NCBI RefSeq assembly: GCF_032911445.1
Contig: NZ_JAWJEJ010000001.1
Location: 1,178,001 to 1,242,000 of the forward strand
Length of the DNA: 64,000 nucleotides
Reading direction: 5' to 3'
From: Sphingomonas sp. HF-S4
GTDB lineage: Bacteria > Pseudomonadota > Alphaproteobacteria > Sphingomonadales > Sphingomonadaceae
In this document: positions 10,033 through 19,333 of the stretch, in pieces
Position numbering within the stretch: position 1 is the stretch's first letter
Layout of the letters: each line of letters starts with the position of its first letter
Position numbers and translations under genes: made by a program
The notes under the pieces: generated by a model
Database searches by the model: none
Seen by the model: the letters and a program-made list of their open reading frames with translations, nothing else
Told to the model about the DNA's origin: nothing

Positions 10033-12002
10033 GCCTCGCGCGCCTCGCCCGCGAGCCGGCCGTCCATCTGCGGCTGGCGCTGCTCGGCGCGGGCGCGACG
10101 CTCGCCGAGCAGATCGGCGAGGCTGCGCCCGGCTGGCTCGCCGACTATGCGACCGAGATCACGGCGCTGGCGGGCCAGTCGTTCTCGGCGGCGCAATGGC
10201 GCATGCGCATCGCCGAATGGGCGGGAGCGACGCCGGGGCTCCCGCTGGAACGGCTGGCTGCGGCGCTGGGCGATCCGCTGGCGATCGACCTGCTGCTCGC
10301 GATCGGGCTGGCTGGGGAGGATGCGCGGGTCGCCGGGCTGCTCGCCGAGGACGATCGGCTGACGCTGGCGACGCTCACCGCGCTGTGGCGATCCCATGCT
10401 GGTCAAGACGATCCGGTCGCGGTGCGGCGCGCGGTCAATCGGCTGGTCCAGATCGGCCTCGTCCTGGTGGAAAATCCCGAGGCGCCGCGCTTCGACTGGC
10501 GCGTCGCGGTCTCGGCGACGGCATGGGACGCGCTGAGCGGCGACAGTGTCGCGCCGCCCGGATGCCGGCTGATGCCGCCGGCGCAGTTGCCCGTACTCGA
10601 AGGCTTCATCGCCAGTGCTGAGGTGAAGCGGCATGCGCAGCTTCTGGCCGGCGCGATGGCCGAGGATGCGCTGCTGGTGCCACTGCTCCGCGGCCCCGAG
10701 CGCAACGGCAGGACCACGCTGGCCGGCGCGCTCGCGCGCGGGCTCGGGCAACCCTTGCTGCTGGCGCCGGCGGAGGCCGCAGCGCGTCCCGACGCCTGGG
10801 CGCAGATCGGGCTGTTCGCGTTCCTCACGAATGCCGTCGTCGCGCTGTCGCTGCCGGTCGGAGTGGGCGAGGTCCGTGACGTGGCGGGTTTCCCGCTCGA
10901 TCCGGTTCGGCTGATCGTGATCACGGGACCGAGCGGCGGCGTGCGCCTTGCCGATCGTCCGCAGGTGACGCTTGCGATTCCGGCGCCGGATGTCGCCGAA
11001 CGTGGCGCGCACTGGCGCGCAGTGCTTCCCGAGCCGGCGGCGAGCGATGTCGCACGGCTGGCGTCGGCCTTCCGGCTGACCGGGGGCACGATCCGGCGTG
11101 CCGCGGCGGGGGCGGCGCTGACTGCGCGCCAGGCGGGACGCAGCACGATAACCCGCGGCGACGTGCGGCTGGCGCTGCGCGACTTGCAGGACAGCCGGCT
11201 CGAAACCGTCGCGGCGCGGATCGATGCTGGGGATCGCCCCGAATTCCTAGCGCTAGAACCCCAGGCGCAGGACGAGCTCGACGCGCTCGCGACGCGCGCG
11301 CGCAATCGCGAGGCACTGGGCGCGCATGCCGGGCACGGAGCGGGAGCGATGGGAGTCCGCGCGCTGTTCGCCGGGCCGTCGGGCGCGGGCAAGACACTCG
11401 CCGCGCGGCGGCTGGCGCACGACCTTGCCCGCGACATCTGGCGCATCGACCTCGCTGCGACGGTTAGCAAATATATCGGCGAGACCGAGAAGGCGCTCGA
11501 CCGCGCCTTTGCCGCCGCCGAGGATCTCGACACGATCCTGCTGCTCGACGAAGGCGATGCGCTGATGGCGCGGCGCACCGATGTCGGCAACGCGAACGAC
11601 CGCTACGCCAATCTCGAGACCAACTTCCTGCTCCAGAGGATCGAGAGCTTCTCGGGCATCCTGATCGTCACCACCAACGCCCCGGACCGCATCGACAAGG
11701 CGTTCCAGCGGCGGATGGACGTGGTGGTGCCGTTCCGCGCGCCCGACGAGCTGCGACGCTACGAGATCCTCGAGCATCATCTCGGCGACCACCGCGCCGA
11801 CGACGATCTGGTGCAGGAGATAGCGGTGCGCTGCGTGCTCTCGGGTGGGCAGTTGCGCAACGTCGCGCTCCATGCGCGGCTGCTGGCGCTCGACGCGGAC
11901 GCGCCGATAAGCGACGAGATGCTGCGCCGGGCGGTGTTCCGCGAATACCGGAAGCTCGACTCGCATTGCCCGCTCAAGCCGTTGCTTTCGGCGGTGGGCT
12001 GA
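10029..12002 (+). CDS. AAA+ ATPase of the eCIS (Afp15-like)
   Basis: 657 residues from the ATG overlapping the previous stop; the frame is open further upstream but that part lies inside the previous gene. The N-terminal half is helical and contains a degenerate ATPase-like region (LLRGPERNGRTTLAGALARG). The C-terminal half is a canonical AAA+ domain: Walker A GPSGAGKT near residue 448, Walker B TILLLDEGDAL near 504, followed by NDRYANLETNFLLQRIE, sensor-1-like VTTNAPDRID and the arginine-rich FQRRMDVVVPFRAP. This doubled arrangement, with a dead first module, is usual for eCIS ATPases. These cytoplasmic enzymes are needed for particle assembly or effector loading. It directly precedes the DUF4157 gene. 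Confidence 0.85.
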   Translation: MSLARLAREPAVHLRLALLGAGATLAEQIGEAAPGWLADYATEITALAGQSFSAAQWRMRIAEWAGATPGLPLERLAAALGDPLAIDLLLAIGLAGEDARVAGLLAEDDRLTLATLTALWRSHAGQDDPVAVRRAVNRLVQIGLVLVENPEAPRFDWRVAVSATAWDALSGDSVAPPGCRLMPPAQLPVLEGFIASAEVKRHAQLLAGAMAEDALLVPLLRGPERNGRTTLAGALARGLGQPLLLAPAEAAARPDAWAQIGLFAFLTNAVVALSLPVGVGEVRDVAGFPLDPVRLIVITGPSGGVRLADRPQVTLAIPAPDVAERGAHWRAVLPEPAASDVARLASAFRLTGGTIRRAAAGAALTARQAGRSTITRGDVRLALRDLQDSRLETVAARIDAGDRPEFLALEPQAQDELDALATRARNREALGAHAGHGAGAMGVRALFAGPSGAGKTLAARRLAHDLARDIWRIDLAATVSKYIGETEKALDRAFAAAEDLDTILLLDEGDALMARRTDVGNANDRYANLETNFLLQRIESFSGILIVTTNAPDRIDKAFQRRMDVVVPFRAPDELRRYEILEHHLGDHRADDDLVQEIAVRCVLSGGQLRNVALHARLLALDADAPISDEMLRRAVFREYRKLDSHCPLKPLLSAVG

Positions 12003-12003
12003 G

Positions 12004-15000
12004 ATGCGCGGCACCGCGGCCCGGAAGAGCGCGGAGGCGACGCCCGCACCGCGTGCGGCCGAGCCGGGCAAGTCGAACGGCCATCGACGCGTCCAGACGT
12101 CGCTCAAGCTCTCCGATCCGGGCGATGCCGCCGAGCGCGAGGCAGTGGCGACCGCGCGCACGGTGATGCGGATGCCCGAGCCGGTGGTGAGCCCGCGCGC
12201 GCGCGTGCCGATGCTCGCGGCGCGCGCGCCCTCCGCCGCGCCTGCTCCCTCCAAGGCCCCGAAGGACGAGGTCTCGCCCGAGCTCACCGCCGAGATCAAG
12301 TCGCTGGCCGGCAGCGGCAGGCCGCTCTCCCCTGATACGCGCAGCTTCCTCGAGCCGCGCTTCAAGGCCAATTTCGCCGGGGTGCGGGTCCATACCGGCG
12401 GCAAGGCCGAGAACCTTGCGACGCGCCTCGGCGCGCGCGCCTTCACCTTCGGCAAGGACATCTTCTTCAACGCCGGCGCGTACAAGCCCGACAGCCCCGA
12501 GGGCATGGAGCTGATCGCGCACGAGCTGACGCACACGATCCAGCAGCGCGAAGTCGTCCAGCGCGACGTGATCCAGCGCGAAGAGGCAGTGACCGTCCAG
12601 CAGCGCACCGGGCCGGAGGTCCAGCGCGGCATCGTGAGCGAGGCGCTCGACTGGATCGCCGACAAGGCCAACGTCATCCCCGGCTTCCGGCTGTTCACGA
12701 TCATCATCGGGCGCAACCCGGTCAACATGTCGAGCGTCGATCGCAGCGGCGCCAATATCCTGCGCGCGCTGATCGAGTTCATCCCCGGCGGCGGGCTGAT
12801 CGTCCAGGCGCTCGAGAACCACGGCATCTTCGAGAAGGGCGGCAAGTTCATCGAGGACCAGTTCGCCGCGCTGCGCGACCTGGGCGGCGCGGTGCGCGAC
12901 GCGCTGATGGAGTTCATCGACTCGCTCGGCTGGCGCGACATCTTCCGGCTGGGTAGCCTGTGGGACCGCGCCAAGCGCATCTTCACCACGCCGATCGACA
13001 AGGCGATCGCCTTCGGCAAGGGGCTGGTCACCGGGATCGCCGAGCTCGTCAAGGACGCGATCGTCAAGCCGCTCGGCCGATGGGCGGCGGCGAACATCCC
13101 AAAGTGGAACCTGCTCGTCGGCGTGTTCGGCAAGAACCCGATTTCCGACGAGGGCGAGAGCCCGGCGTCGCAGCTCATCGGCGCGTTCATGGAGCTGATC
13201 GGCCAGCAGGAGATCTGGCAGAACATCAAGCAGGGCAATGCCGTCGCAAAGGCCTGGGAATGGTTCCAGAAGGCGATGAAGGGCGCGCTGTCGCTGGTCA
13301 CGTCGATCCCCGGCCGGGTGATGAGCACGATCCGCTCGCTGACGATTTTCGACATCGTCACGTTGGTCGGTGCGTTCCAGAAGATCGTCGGCGCCTTCTC
13401 GAGCTTCGTCGGCGATTTCATCGGCTGGGCGGGCGGCACGGTGCTGTCGCTGCTCGAGATCATCTTCTCGGTCGTGGCGCCGCAAGTGGTGCCCTATCTC
13501 AAAAAGGCCGGCGGGGCCTTCTCGAAGATCATCAAGGCGCCGGGGACGTTCATCTCGACGCTGGTCAAGGCCGGCAAGCAGGGCTTCAACCAGTTCAAGG
13601 CGAAGTTCGTCACTTATCTGCGCGATGCGCTGTTCAAGTGGCTGCTCGGCTCGGCCGAGGGCGCGGGCATCTATTTCCCCAAGAGCTTCGCGCCGCTTGA
13701 ACTGCTCAAGCTGGGGCTGTCGGTGCTGGGGCTCACCTGGGCCAATTTGCGCGCCAAGCTGGTCAACGCGACCAACGAGACGGTCGTCAAGGCGCTCGAA
13801 GAAGGGTTCCAGATCGTCAAGACGCTTGTCAACGAGGGGCCGGCGGCGGCTTGGCAGGAACTGCTCAAGTCGCTCAGCAACCTGAAGAACATGGTGGTCG
13901 ACGCCGCGATCGACTTCGTGAAGGGCGAAGTCGTCAAGATCGCGATCGAGAAGCTCGTGTCGATGCTCACGCCCGCCGGCGCGTTCATCCAGGCGATCAT
14001 CTCGATCTACCGCACGATCACCTTCATCGTGGACAAGCTCGCCCAGATCGGCCGGCTGGTCGCGGCGTTCATCGACGGCATCGCCGCGCTGGCCAATGGT
14101 ATCGTCGGTGCCGCGGCCAACAAGGTCGAGAGCGTGCTCGCGCAGGGGCTGTCGCTGGCGATCAGCTTCCTCGCCAACTTCGCGGGGCTGGGGAACATCC
14201 CCAAGAAGGTGATGCAGCTCATCAAGAAGATCCAGGCGCCGGTCAACAAGGCGATGGACAAGGTGGTGACGTGGATCGTCGAGGGGGCGCGGAAGCTCGG
14301 CAAGTTCGTCGCGCAGGCGGGCGTGCCGCAGGATCCGAATGCCCGCCTCAAGCTCGCCTCGACGGCGGCGGTGGCGGCAGCGAAACGGTTGTCCGGAAAG
14401 GTCACCGCACCGTTGCTCAACGCCGCCTTCGTGGTGATCCAGACGCGCTACGCTCTGACCTCGATCGACGCATTCCAGCGTGGCGGCCAGTGGTTCGCGC
14501 GGATCGTCATCAACCCCAAGACGGAGACCCCGCTCGAGACTGCGGGCGATGCCGCGGAGGACCCCGCTGCCAAGGCCGTCCTCGCGCTGGTCGCCGCCAA
14601 CACCAAGATCTTCACGATCGTACCCAAGGCCAAGGCGACGCTCGTCTACACCAAGTCGATCGATGGCTATATCCTCGATGCCGGCAGCGATACCGAAGGC
14701 CCGAGCATCCGCCGCGCCAATCGCAAGAAGGGCCTGCCTGAGTTGCCTGCGGTGCATATCGGCGACACCGGGGTGCTCACGCTGGGAGCCAAGGTTCATC
14801 AGAAGCGGAGCAGCGAAGCCGAGAAGCTCAAGATGTACCGCGACGTCATGACCAAGCTGGGGCTGGGCAATCTGCTGCCGCACGTTACCGACGCGAACGT
14901 CAACGCGGCGCTCAACAGCGACGTTCGCAATGCGATGCGGAACGCGATCCTCGATTCCCCGAAATGGCAGACGCTGAGCGCGTTCAACCAGATGATCAGT

Positions 15001-15465
15001 AGCGACAGCCTGACCGGGCCGGGCATGCAGGGCGAGCTGTTCGAGGCCTGGGTGGTCCGGCATTTCGGCAGCAGCCAAGGCATCTCCGACAGCAAGATCA
15101 AATACAAGACCGCGTCGGGAGTTGGGCTGATGGATCGCTCGGCGGGCGACAAGATCGTCGAGATCAAGAGCCGTGTGCGGCCTCCGGGGGTCGATCCCGC
15201 GACAGCCGACGATCTTATTCCGCAAACCAAGTTCACCGTTGCGGCCAAGGACAGCGAGCAGTTCACCCGCTACAACGAGATTCTCGGCGGCGGTGTCGAG
15301 ATGATTACCAAATCGTCGGGAAAGTTCACCGTCCCCACGGCGTTCAGCGGTGCACGCTATTACTTCAACTTCCGCGGCGTGGCGACGCTGTTCAACGCGC
15401 GTATGCCCGAGCCGCTCCGGTCGAAGACGGTCTTCTACCTGGGCGGCGCAGTCATCAGGATGTAG
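12004..15465 (+). CDS. DUF4157 (eCIS core) protein with C-terminal PD-(D/E)XK-like nuclease domain; effector candidate
   Basis: 1153 residues. Residues ~100-185 form the DUF4157 domain: LSPDTRSFLEPRFKANFAGV, RVHTGGKAENLA, and the zincin-like HELTH at 173-177 (IAHELTHTIQQ). DUF4157 is a known marker domain of eCIS cargo. Residues ~200-800 are long amphipathic helices with hydrophobic stretches (VDAAIDFVKGEVVKIAIEKL). The C-terminal ~150 residues carry, in order, GELFEAW (1010-1016), D1044/D1049, E1053-I-K1055 and QFTRY (1086-1090). That series matches the E...D...ExK...QxxxY signature of RecB-type restriction-endonuclease-fold enzymes. Inference: a cargo protein that delivers a nuclease domain. 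The DUF4157 assignment is strong; the nuclease call is motif-based and needs structural confirmation. Confidence 0.75.
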   Translation: MRGTAARKSAEATPAPRAAEPGKSNGHRRVQTSLKLSDPGDAAEREAVATARTVMRMPEPVVSPRARVPMLAARAPSAAPAPSKAPKDEVSPELTAEIKSLAGSGRPLSPDTRSFLEPRFKANFAGVRVHTGGKAENLATRLGARAFTFGKDIFFNAGAYKPDSPEGMELIAHELTHTIQQREVVQRDVIQREEAVTVQQRTGPEVQRGIVSEALDWIADKANVIPGFRLFTIIIGRNPVNMSSVDRSGANILRALIEFIPGGGLIVQALENHGIFEKGGKFIEDQFAALRDLGGAVRDALMEFIDSLGWRDIFRLGSLWDRAKRIFTTPIDKAIAFGKGLVTGIAELVKDAIVKPLGRWAAANIPKWNLLVGVFGKNPISDEGESPASQLIGAFMELIGQQEIWQNIKQGNAVAKAWEWFQKAMKGALSLVTSIPGRVMSTIRSLTIFDIVTLVGAFQKIVGAFSSFVGDFIGWAGGTVLSLLEIIFSVVAPQVVPYLKKAGGAFSKIIKAPGTFISTLVKAGKQGFNQFKAKFVTYLRDALFKWLLGSAEGAGIYFPKSFAPLELLKLGLSVLGLTWANLRAKLVNATNETVVKALEEGFQIVKTLVNEGPAAAWQELLKSLSNLKNMVVDAAIDFVKGEVVKIAIEKLVSMLTPAGAFIQAIISIYRTITFIVDKLAQIGRLVAAFIDGIAALANGIVGAAANKVESVLAQGLSLAISFLANFAGLGNIPKKVMQLIKKIQAPVNKAMDKVVTWIVEGARKLGKFVAQAGVPQDPNARLKLASTAAVAAAKRLSGKVTAPLLNAAFVVIQTRYALTSIDAFQRGGQWFARIVINPKTETPLETAGDAAEDPAAKAVLALVAANTKIFTIVPKAKATLVYTKSIDGYILDAGSDTEGPSIRRANRKKGLPELPAVHIGDTGVLTLGAKVHQKRSSEAEKLKMYRDVMTKLGLGNLLPHVTDANVNAALNSDVRNAMRNAILDSPKWQTLSAFNQMISSDSLTGPGMQGELFEAWVVRHFGSSQGISDSKIKYKTASGVGLMDRSAGDKIVEIKSRVRPPGVDPATADDLIPQTKFTVAAKDSEQFTRYNEILGGGVEMITKSSGKFTVPTAFSGARYYFNFRGVATLFNARMPEPLRSKTVFYLGGAVIRM

Positions 15466-15471
15466 CGTATA

Positions 15472-16518
15472 ATGGTCGATATCGTTCTTTCGGTCACGCT
15501 CGAAAGCGCCGGCGACAGCAGCGCGACCGAGGCGCTTTCCTCCCTCGTCGCCGGACTAGACGCCAAGTCGCTGCGATTGTCTCCCGCCACGGTCAAGGCC
15601 GGCCGCAAGCGGAGTACGGTCACGGACGCCGAAGAGCTTGCCGCCGCGATCACGGCGCTGCCCGATAGCGATTTCTCGATCGCGTTCGAGAGCGATCCGA
15701 ACGCATTTTTCGACGGTGTCGCGGGTGCGGCACGGGCGTCGCTCAACCTTGGCTTCGCAGGCGAATCGCCCTTGCCGCGGGACGGAACGGTAAGCGGGAT
15801 CGCCGCGGCGCTGGCCGATACGGCGCGGTCCGGCACGGTCGGGGTCGGCGCCTATTCCGGACTGAGCATCCGCAACCTGGATTTCGCACGTGCGCGGCCG
15901 CCGCGGGACTATCTCGTCGCCGGGCAGACGGGGCTCATCGATGTGGTGAACCTGAAGGCAGGCGGTGCGGACGATGCCGCGGCGCAGGTGTTCGGAACGG
16001 TCGATCTGCCGCCGGGTGTCGAGCGGACCGTTGCCGAAGACATCGCCGTGGTCGACTGGTCGGCGGACGCTGCGCTGGACGATGCCGAAAAGCTCGCCGA
16101 ACGACTGGCATTGCGCGATCGTTGGCTGGTCGAGCACGCAGTCGGTCGCGCTGCCGAGGGTTGGCACGACAGTGGCGACGCGATTGTCGATCCGGTCGAT
16201 GCCCGCCCGGAGGACGGGTTGACGCTGTATAGTCCGTCAATGGGCGTCGGCTATGTCGCGATCCATTCGGCTGCGTCCGCTGATGAGCGTAAGCAGGCGT
16301 TGGCGGCGGCCGCCAAGTTGCGCGAACAGGGCAAGACCGCGACCGGCGCCCAACTCGGCGAGCTGGTGCTCGTCGCCGATACGCGCGAAGCAGCCGTCGC
16401 CCTGCGCAGCGAAGCGGCGGCTTCCGGGCTGAATCGGGTCGTCTATGCAAGCGACGAGCATATGCTCGATCCGTTTCCTGAAGGAAGCTGGGTCGAGGCG
16501 CCGGAGCGCGAAGCATGA
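15472..16518 (+). CDS. Unknown acidic protein; possible immunity or chaperone partner of the DUF4157 protein
   Basis: 348 residues, six bases after the effector-candidate gene and overlapping the glycosyltransferase by four bases. It is rich in Asp/Glu/Ala, has no signal peptide or membrane segment, and shows no recognisable domain. A segment LRLSPATVKAGRKRSTVTDA near the N-terminus and repeated Ala-rich helices are the only features. Being acidic and immediately downstream of a putative nuclease is the common arrangement for immunity proteins, but eCIS cargos often have none, so a loading chaperone or an unrelated function remain open. Confidence 0.45.
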   Translation: MVDIVLSVTLESAGDSSATEALSSLVAGLDAKSLRLSPATVKAGRKRSTVTDAEELAAAITALPDSDFSIAFESDPNAFFDGVAGAARASLNLGFAGESPLPRDGTVSGIAAALADTARSGTVGVGAYSGLSIRNLDFARARPPRDYLVAGQTGLIDVVNLKAGGADDAAAQVFGTVDLPPGVERTVAEDIAVVDWSADAALDDAEKLAERLALRDRWLVEHAVGRAAEGWHDSGDAIVDPVDARPEDGLTLYSPSMGVGYVAIHSAASADERKQALAAAAKLREQGKTATGAQLGELVLVADTREAAVALRSEAAASGLNRVVYASDEHMLDPFPEGSWVEAPEREA

Positions 16519-18674
16519 TCCCCCGCATCTCCGCGATCATGCCGACCGCCGACCGGCGGCGCTTCGTGCCCGCGGCGATCGCGCAGTTCCTGGCGCAGGA
16601 ACGTGCCGATGCCGAGCTCGTCATCCTCGACGACGGGGCGGACAGCGTTGCCGATCTGATCCCCGGCGACCGACGGGTCCGCTATTTCCGCGAGGAAGCA
16701 CCGCGTATCCTGGGCGACAAGCGCAACCGGCTGTGTTCGCTCGCGCGCGGCGAGGTGATCGTGCATTGGGACGACGACGACTGGCACGCGCCCGACCGGT
16801 TGGCCCGGCAGCTCGCAGCGCTCGATGCCAGCGGGGCGGACATCGTCGGGCTCGATCAAATCGCCTTCCTCGCCGACGATGGTGCGCAAGCGTGGGACTA
16901 TCGCTGGGGCGGGCGCCAACGCTGGATCTATGGCGCGAGCATGGCCTATCGCCGATCGTACTGGAAGCGGCGGCGCTTTCCGGCGATCCGCACCGGCGAG
17001 GACACGCGCTTCGTCCTCGACGCGCGCGATGCGCAGATCGTCGCGATGGCGGATACCGACTGGCTGGTCGCGCGGGTGCATGGCGGCAATACGAGCCCGA
17101 AGCGGACCCGCGGCGGCTATTGGACCGAGCGGACGCCCGCCCCGTTGCGCGAACGCATCGCCTGCTGGTCGGGGAGATCGCCGCCCGAGGCGGTCGCGCC
17201 GATCGCCAATGTCTATGCGCTGCTCGCGCACGAGCGCCCTGAATGCGTGGTCGATCTGGTCCGCAACCTGCGCTGGCACGACCCCGTCTCGCCGATCCTG
17301 GTCTATGACGGGAGCGCGGGCGGCACGCTGATCGATCCGAAGCTTCCCTGGGCGCGCTGGGGCGTCGAGATCGTGCCCGCGCCGCGGCCGATGAAATGGG
17401 GCAAGCTCCACGACTTCGCGCTCGACTGCATCCGCCATCTCGGCATGCGCGATTACGACGCGCTGACCATCGTCGATTCGGACCAGATGCAGCTCCGCAG
17501 CGGTTATCCGGAGTTCCTGGCGGGGCAGGGCGGCATTCCCGGTATTCTCTCGAGCGATCCGCGCCCCCAGGGTCGCGCCACGCGCATCCCGCCCGCCAGG
17601 ACGGCGCAGGGCGAGCGCGCGCTGTGGCAACCCTTGCTCGACCGGTTCGAGGACGGCGACGCGGCGTTCGTCCATTGGAGCTTCTGGCCGGGCACGGTGA
17701 TCGGTGCCGATTGCGGCCGTGCAATCGCCGCCCTTTTCGAGGATGCCCAGCTTCAGGGGATATTGGGCGCCTCCAAGCTGTGGGCGACCGAGGAGATCCT
17801 GTTCCCCACGCTCGCCCGGCTGCTCGGCTTCCCCGTCCAGCAGAATCCGTGCCGCGGCGACTGGACGCAATATCGCCGGCGCTGGAGCCTTCGCGATCTG
17901 GATGCCGCGCGCGGCGATGCCCGGACCTTCTGGATGCATCCGGTGCCGCGTGCGCTCGACGATCCGCTGCGGCGGCATCTGCGTGCCAGTGCAAGCCAGT
18001 ATCGTCGTGCCCCGCCTGCGCCGGTGACAGGGCCGGTCTCGGCCGATGCCGCGATCCTCGCCGAGATGCGCGCGCTGCCGGGCTGGCTGAGCGATGCCGA
18101 GGCGAATGCTGTCCTCTCGGCGGCACGCGCCGCGCTGGCCCGCGACGATACGGCAGGACATCTCGTCGAGATCGGCAGCCATTGCGGCAAGGCCACACTG
18201 CTGCTCGGCCGCGCCGCCGAGGCCGCGCTGATCCCCGCGCGGGTGACCGCGATCGACCGGTTCGATGGCGTTACCGGCAGCCGCGAGGACAGGTTGGTGC
18301 GCGACGGTGTCACCCGCGGGCGCTTCGATCAGATGCTCGCGGGCTCGGGGCTCGGCCCCTGGATCTCGGCGCGCACCGGCGAGGCGTGCGAATTTTCCAG
18401 CGGCGACCCGGTCGACCTGCTGCTGATCGACGGGCTGCACGACTATCCCGCGGTCGCCACCGATTTCGCGGCGTTCGAGGCGGCGCTGACTCCGGGCGCG
18501 CGCGTCGCTTTCCATGACTATGCCGACTATTTCCCCGGGGTCGCGGCGTTCGTCGACGAGCTCGTCGCGACCGGCGGGTGGGAGATCGAGACGGCGGTCG
18601 AGACGCTGCGCATCCTGCGGCGCAGCGCGCCAGTCGAGCAGGTCGCATCGCATTTGCTGGAGGTTTCGGCATGA
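16515..18674 (+). CDS. Fusion protein: GT2-type glycosyltransferase + second GT-A-like domain + class I SAM methyltransferase
   Basis: 719 residues. Residues 1-~235 are a family 2 glycosyltransferase: ISAIMPTADRRRFVPAAIAQ start, LVILDDGADS, and the metal-binding acidic patch VHWDDDDWHAPDRL near residues 84-95. Residues ~240-480 form a second nucleotide-sugar-type region with a DSDQM motif near 320 and WATEEILFPTLARLLGFPVQ. Residues ~510-719 are a Methyltransf_24-like domain: VEIGSHCGKATLLLGRAAEA near 551, LLIDGLHDYP near 640 and RVAFHDYADYFPGVAAF. It is presumably cytoplasmic. Co-directional, overlapping placement at the end of the eCIS operon suggests it modifies a particle component or a surface glycan; the acceptor is unknown. 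Confidence 0.75.
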   Translation: MIPRISAIMPTADRRRFVPAAIAQFLAQERADAELVILDDGADSVADLIPGDRRVRYFREEAPRILGDKRNRLCSLARGEVIVHWDDDDWHAPDRLARQLAALDASGADIVGLDQIAFLADDGAQAWDYRWGGRQRWIYGASMAYRRSYWKRRRFPAIRTGEDTRFVLDARDAQIVAMADTDWLVARVHGGNTSPKRTRGGYWTERTPAPLRERIACWSGRSPPEAVAPIANVYALLAHERPECVVDLVRNLRWHDPVSPILVYDGSAGGTLIDPKLPWARWGVEIVPAPRPMKWGKLHDFALDCIRHLGMRDYDALTIVDSDQMQLRSGYPEFLAGQGGIPGILSSDPRPQGRATRIPPARTAQGERALWQPLLDRFEDGDAAFVHWSFWPGTVIGADCGRAIAALFEDAQLQGILGASKLWATEEILFPTLARLLGFPVQQNPCRGDWTQYRRRWSLRDLDAARGDARTFWMHPVPRALDDPLRRHLRASASQYRRAPPAPVTGPVSADAAILAEMRALPGWLSDAEANAVLSAARAALARDDTAGHLVEIGSHCGKATLLLGRAAEAALIPARVTAIDRFDGVTGSREDRLVRDGVTRGRFDQMLAGSGLGPWISARTGEACEFSSGDPVDLLLIDGLHDYPAVATDFAAFEAALTPGARVAFHDYADYFPGVAAFVDELVATGGWEIETAVETLRILRRSAPVEQVASHLLEVSA

Positions 18675-19276
18675 CCGCGCTGTTCAAGCCGCTGACGATC
18701 CTCGCCGGAATGCGCGGCGTGGCCGGCTGGCTCGAGGACGACGAGGCCGAACTGCTGCTCGCCGCGGCGGTGCAGGTCGCCCGCGGCGATCGGCTGTGCA
18801 CGCTGGTCGAGATCGGCAGCTACCAGGGGCGCTCTACGGTGGTGCTCGGCGGGGTGCTCAAGGCGCTGTCGCCGGAGTCGCGGCTCTATGCGATCGATCC
18901 GCACGAAGGCACGGTCGGCGCGGCGGACCGGAAGCTCAGCACGGGCGTCCCCACCTTCGATGCGTTCATGGCCAACATCACCGGGGCGGGCGTGGCGGAG
19001 GTGGTACAGCCGATGCGCAGCCTGTCCTACGAGACGGTATGGGACCAGCCGATCGACCTGCTGTTTGTCGACGGGCTGCACGATCGCGAGAATGTCGAGC
19101 GCGATTTCCGGCATTTCGAGCCGTATCTCACCCCCGGCGCGCTCGTGCTGTTCCACGATTATGCCGGCTATTATCCCGGCGTGGTCGCCTTCGTCGATGC
19201 GCTGGTGGCGGGCGAGGGGTGGCGGATCGTCGAGCGGGCGAGCTCGATGGTCCTGCTCGAACGGCCGGGCGCCTGA
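18671..19276 (+). CDS. Class I SAM-dependent methyltransferase (Methyltransf_24-like)
   Basis: 201 residues from the ATG that overlaps the previous stop. Motif I is LVEIGSYQGRSTVVLGG; acidic motif LLFVDGLHDRENVERDF; C-terminal LVLFHDYAGYYPGVVAFVDA. It aligns along its whole length with the C-terminal domain of the preceding fusion protein (both begin with an LA.MR...GWL segment), so the pair looks like a tandem duplication. Last gene of the eCIS block, followed by a terminator hairpin. Substrate unknown. Confidence 0.75.
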   Translation: MTALFKPLTILAGMRGVAGWLEDDEAELLLAAAVQVARGDRLCTLVEIGSYQGRSTVVLGGVLKALSPESRLYAIDPHEGTVGAADRKLSTGVPTFDAFMANITGAGVAEVVQPMRSLSYETVWDQPIDLLFVDGLHDRENVERDFRHFEPYLTPGALVLFHDYAGYYPGVVAFVDALVAGEGWRIVERASSMVLLERPGA

Positions 19277-19284
19277 ACGCAAAC

Positions 19285-19312
19285 GGGGTGCCCGCCGTCC
19301 CGCGGGCACCCC
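19285..19312. terminator. Bidirectional terminator hairpin between convergent operons
   Basis: Perfect 11-bp stem GGGGTGCCCGC/GCGGGCACCCC with a 6-base loop, lying 8 bases after the methyltransferase stop and 21 bases before the end of the convergent SulP gene. There is no long T-run, which is common in GC-rich genomes. Confidence 0.7.
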
Positions 19313-19333
19313 TTCGCAGGCCTGAGGGTGGGC

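Noticed and set aside
12520-12534. HELTH of the DUF4157 domain as proof of a working protease
   Set aside because: The motif is common to DUF4157 domains, and a cutting role is not established by sequence alone.
11974-15225. 1083-codon minus-strand open frame
   Set aside because: Antisense to the DUF4157 gene; His/Arg/Asp-biased translation typical of shadows.
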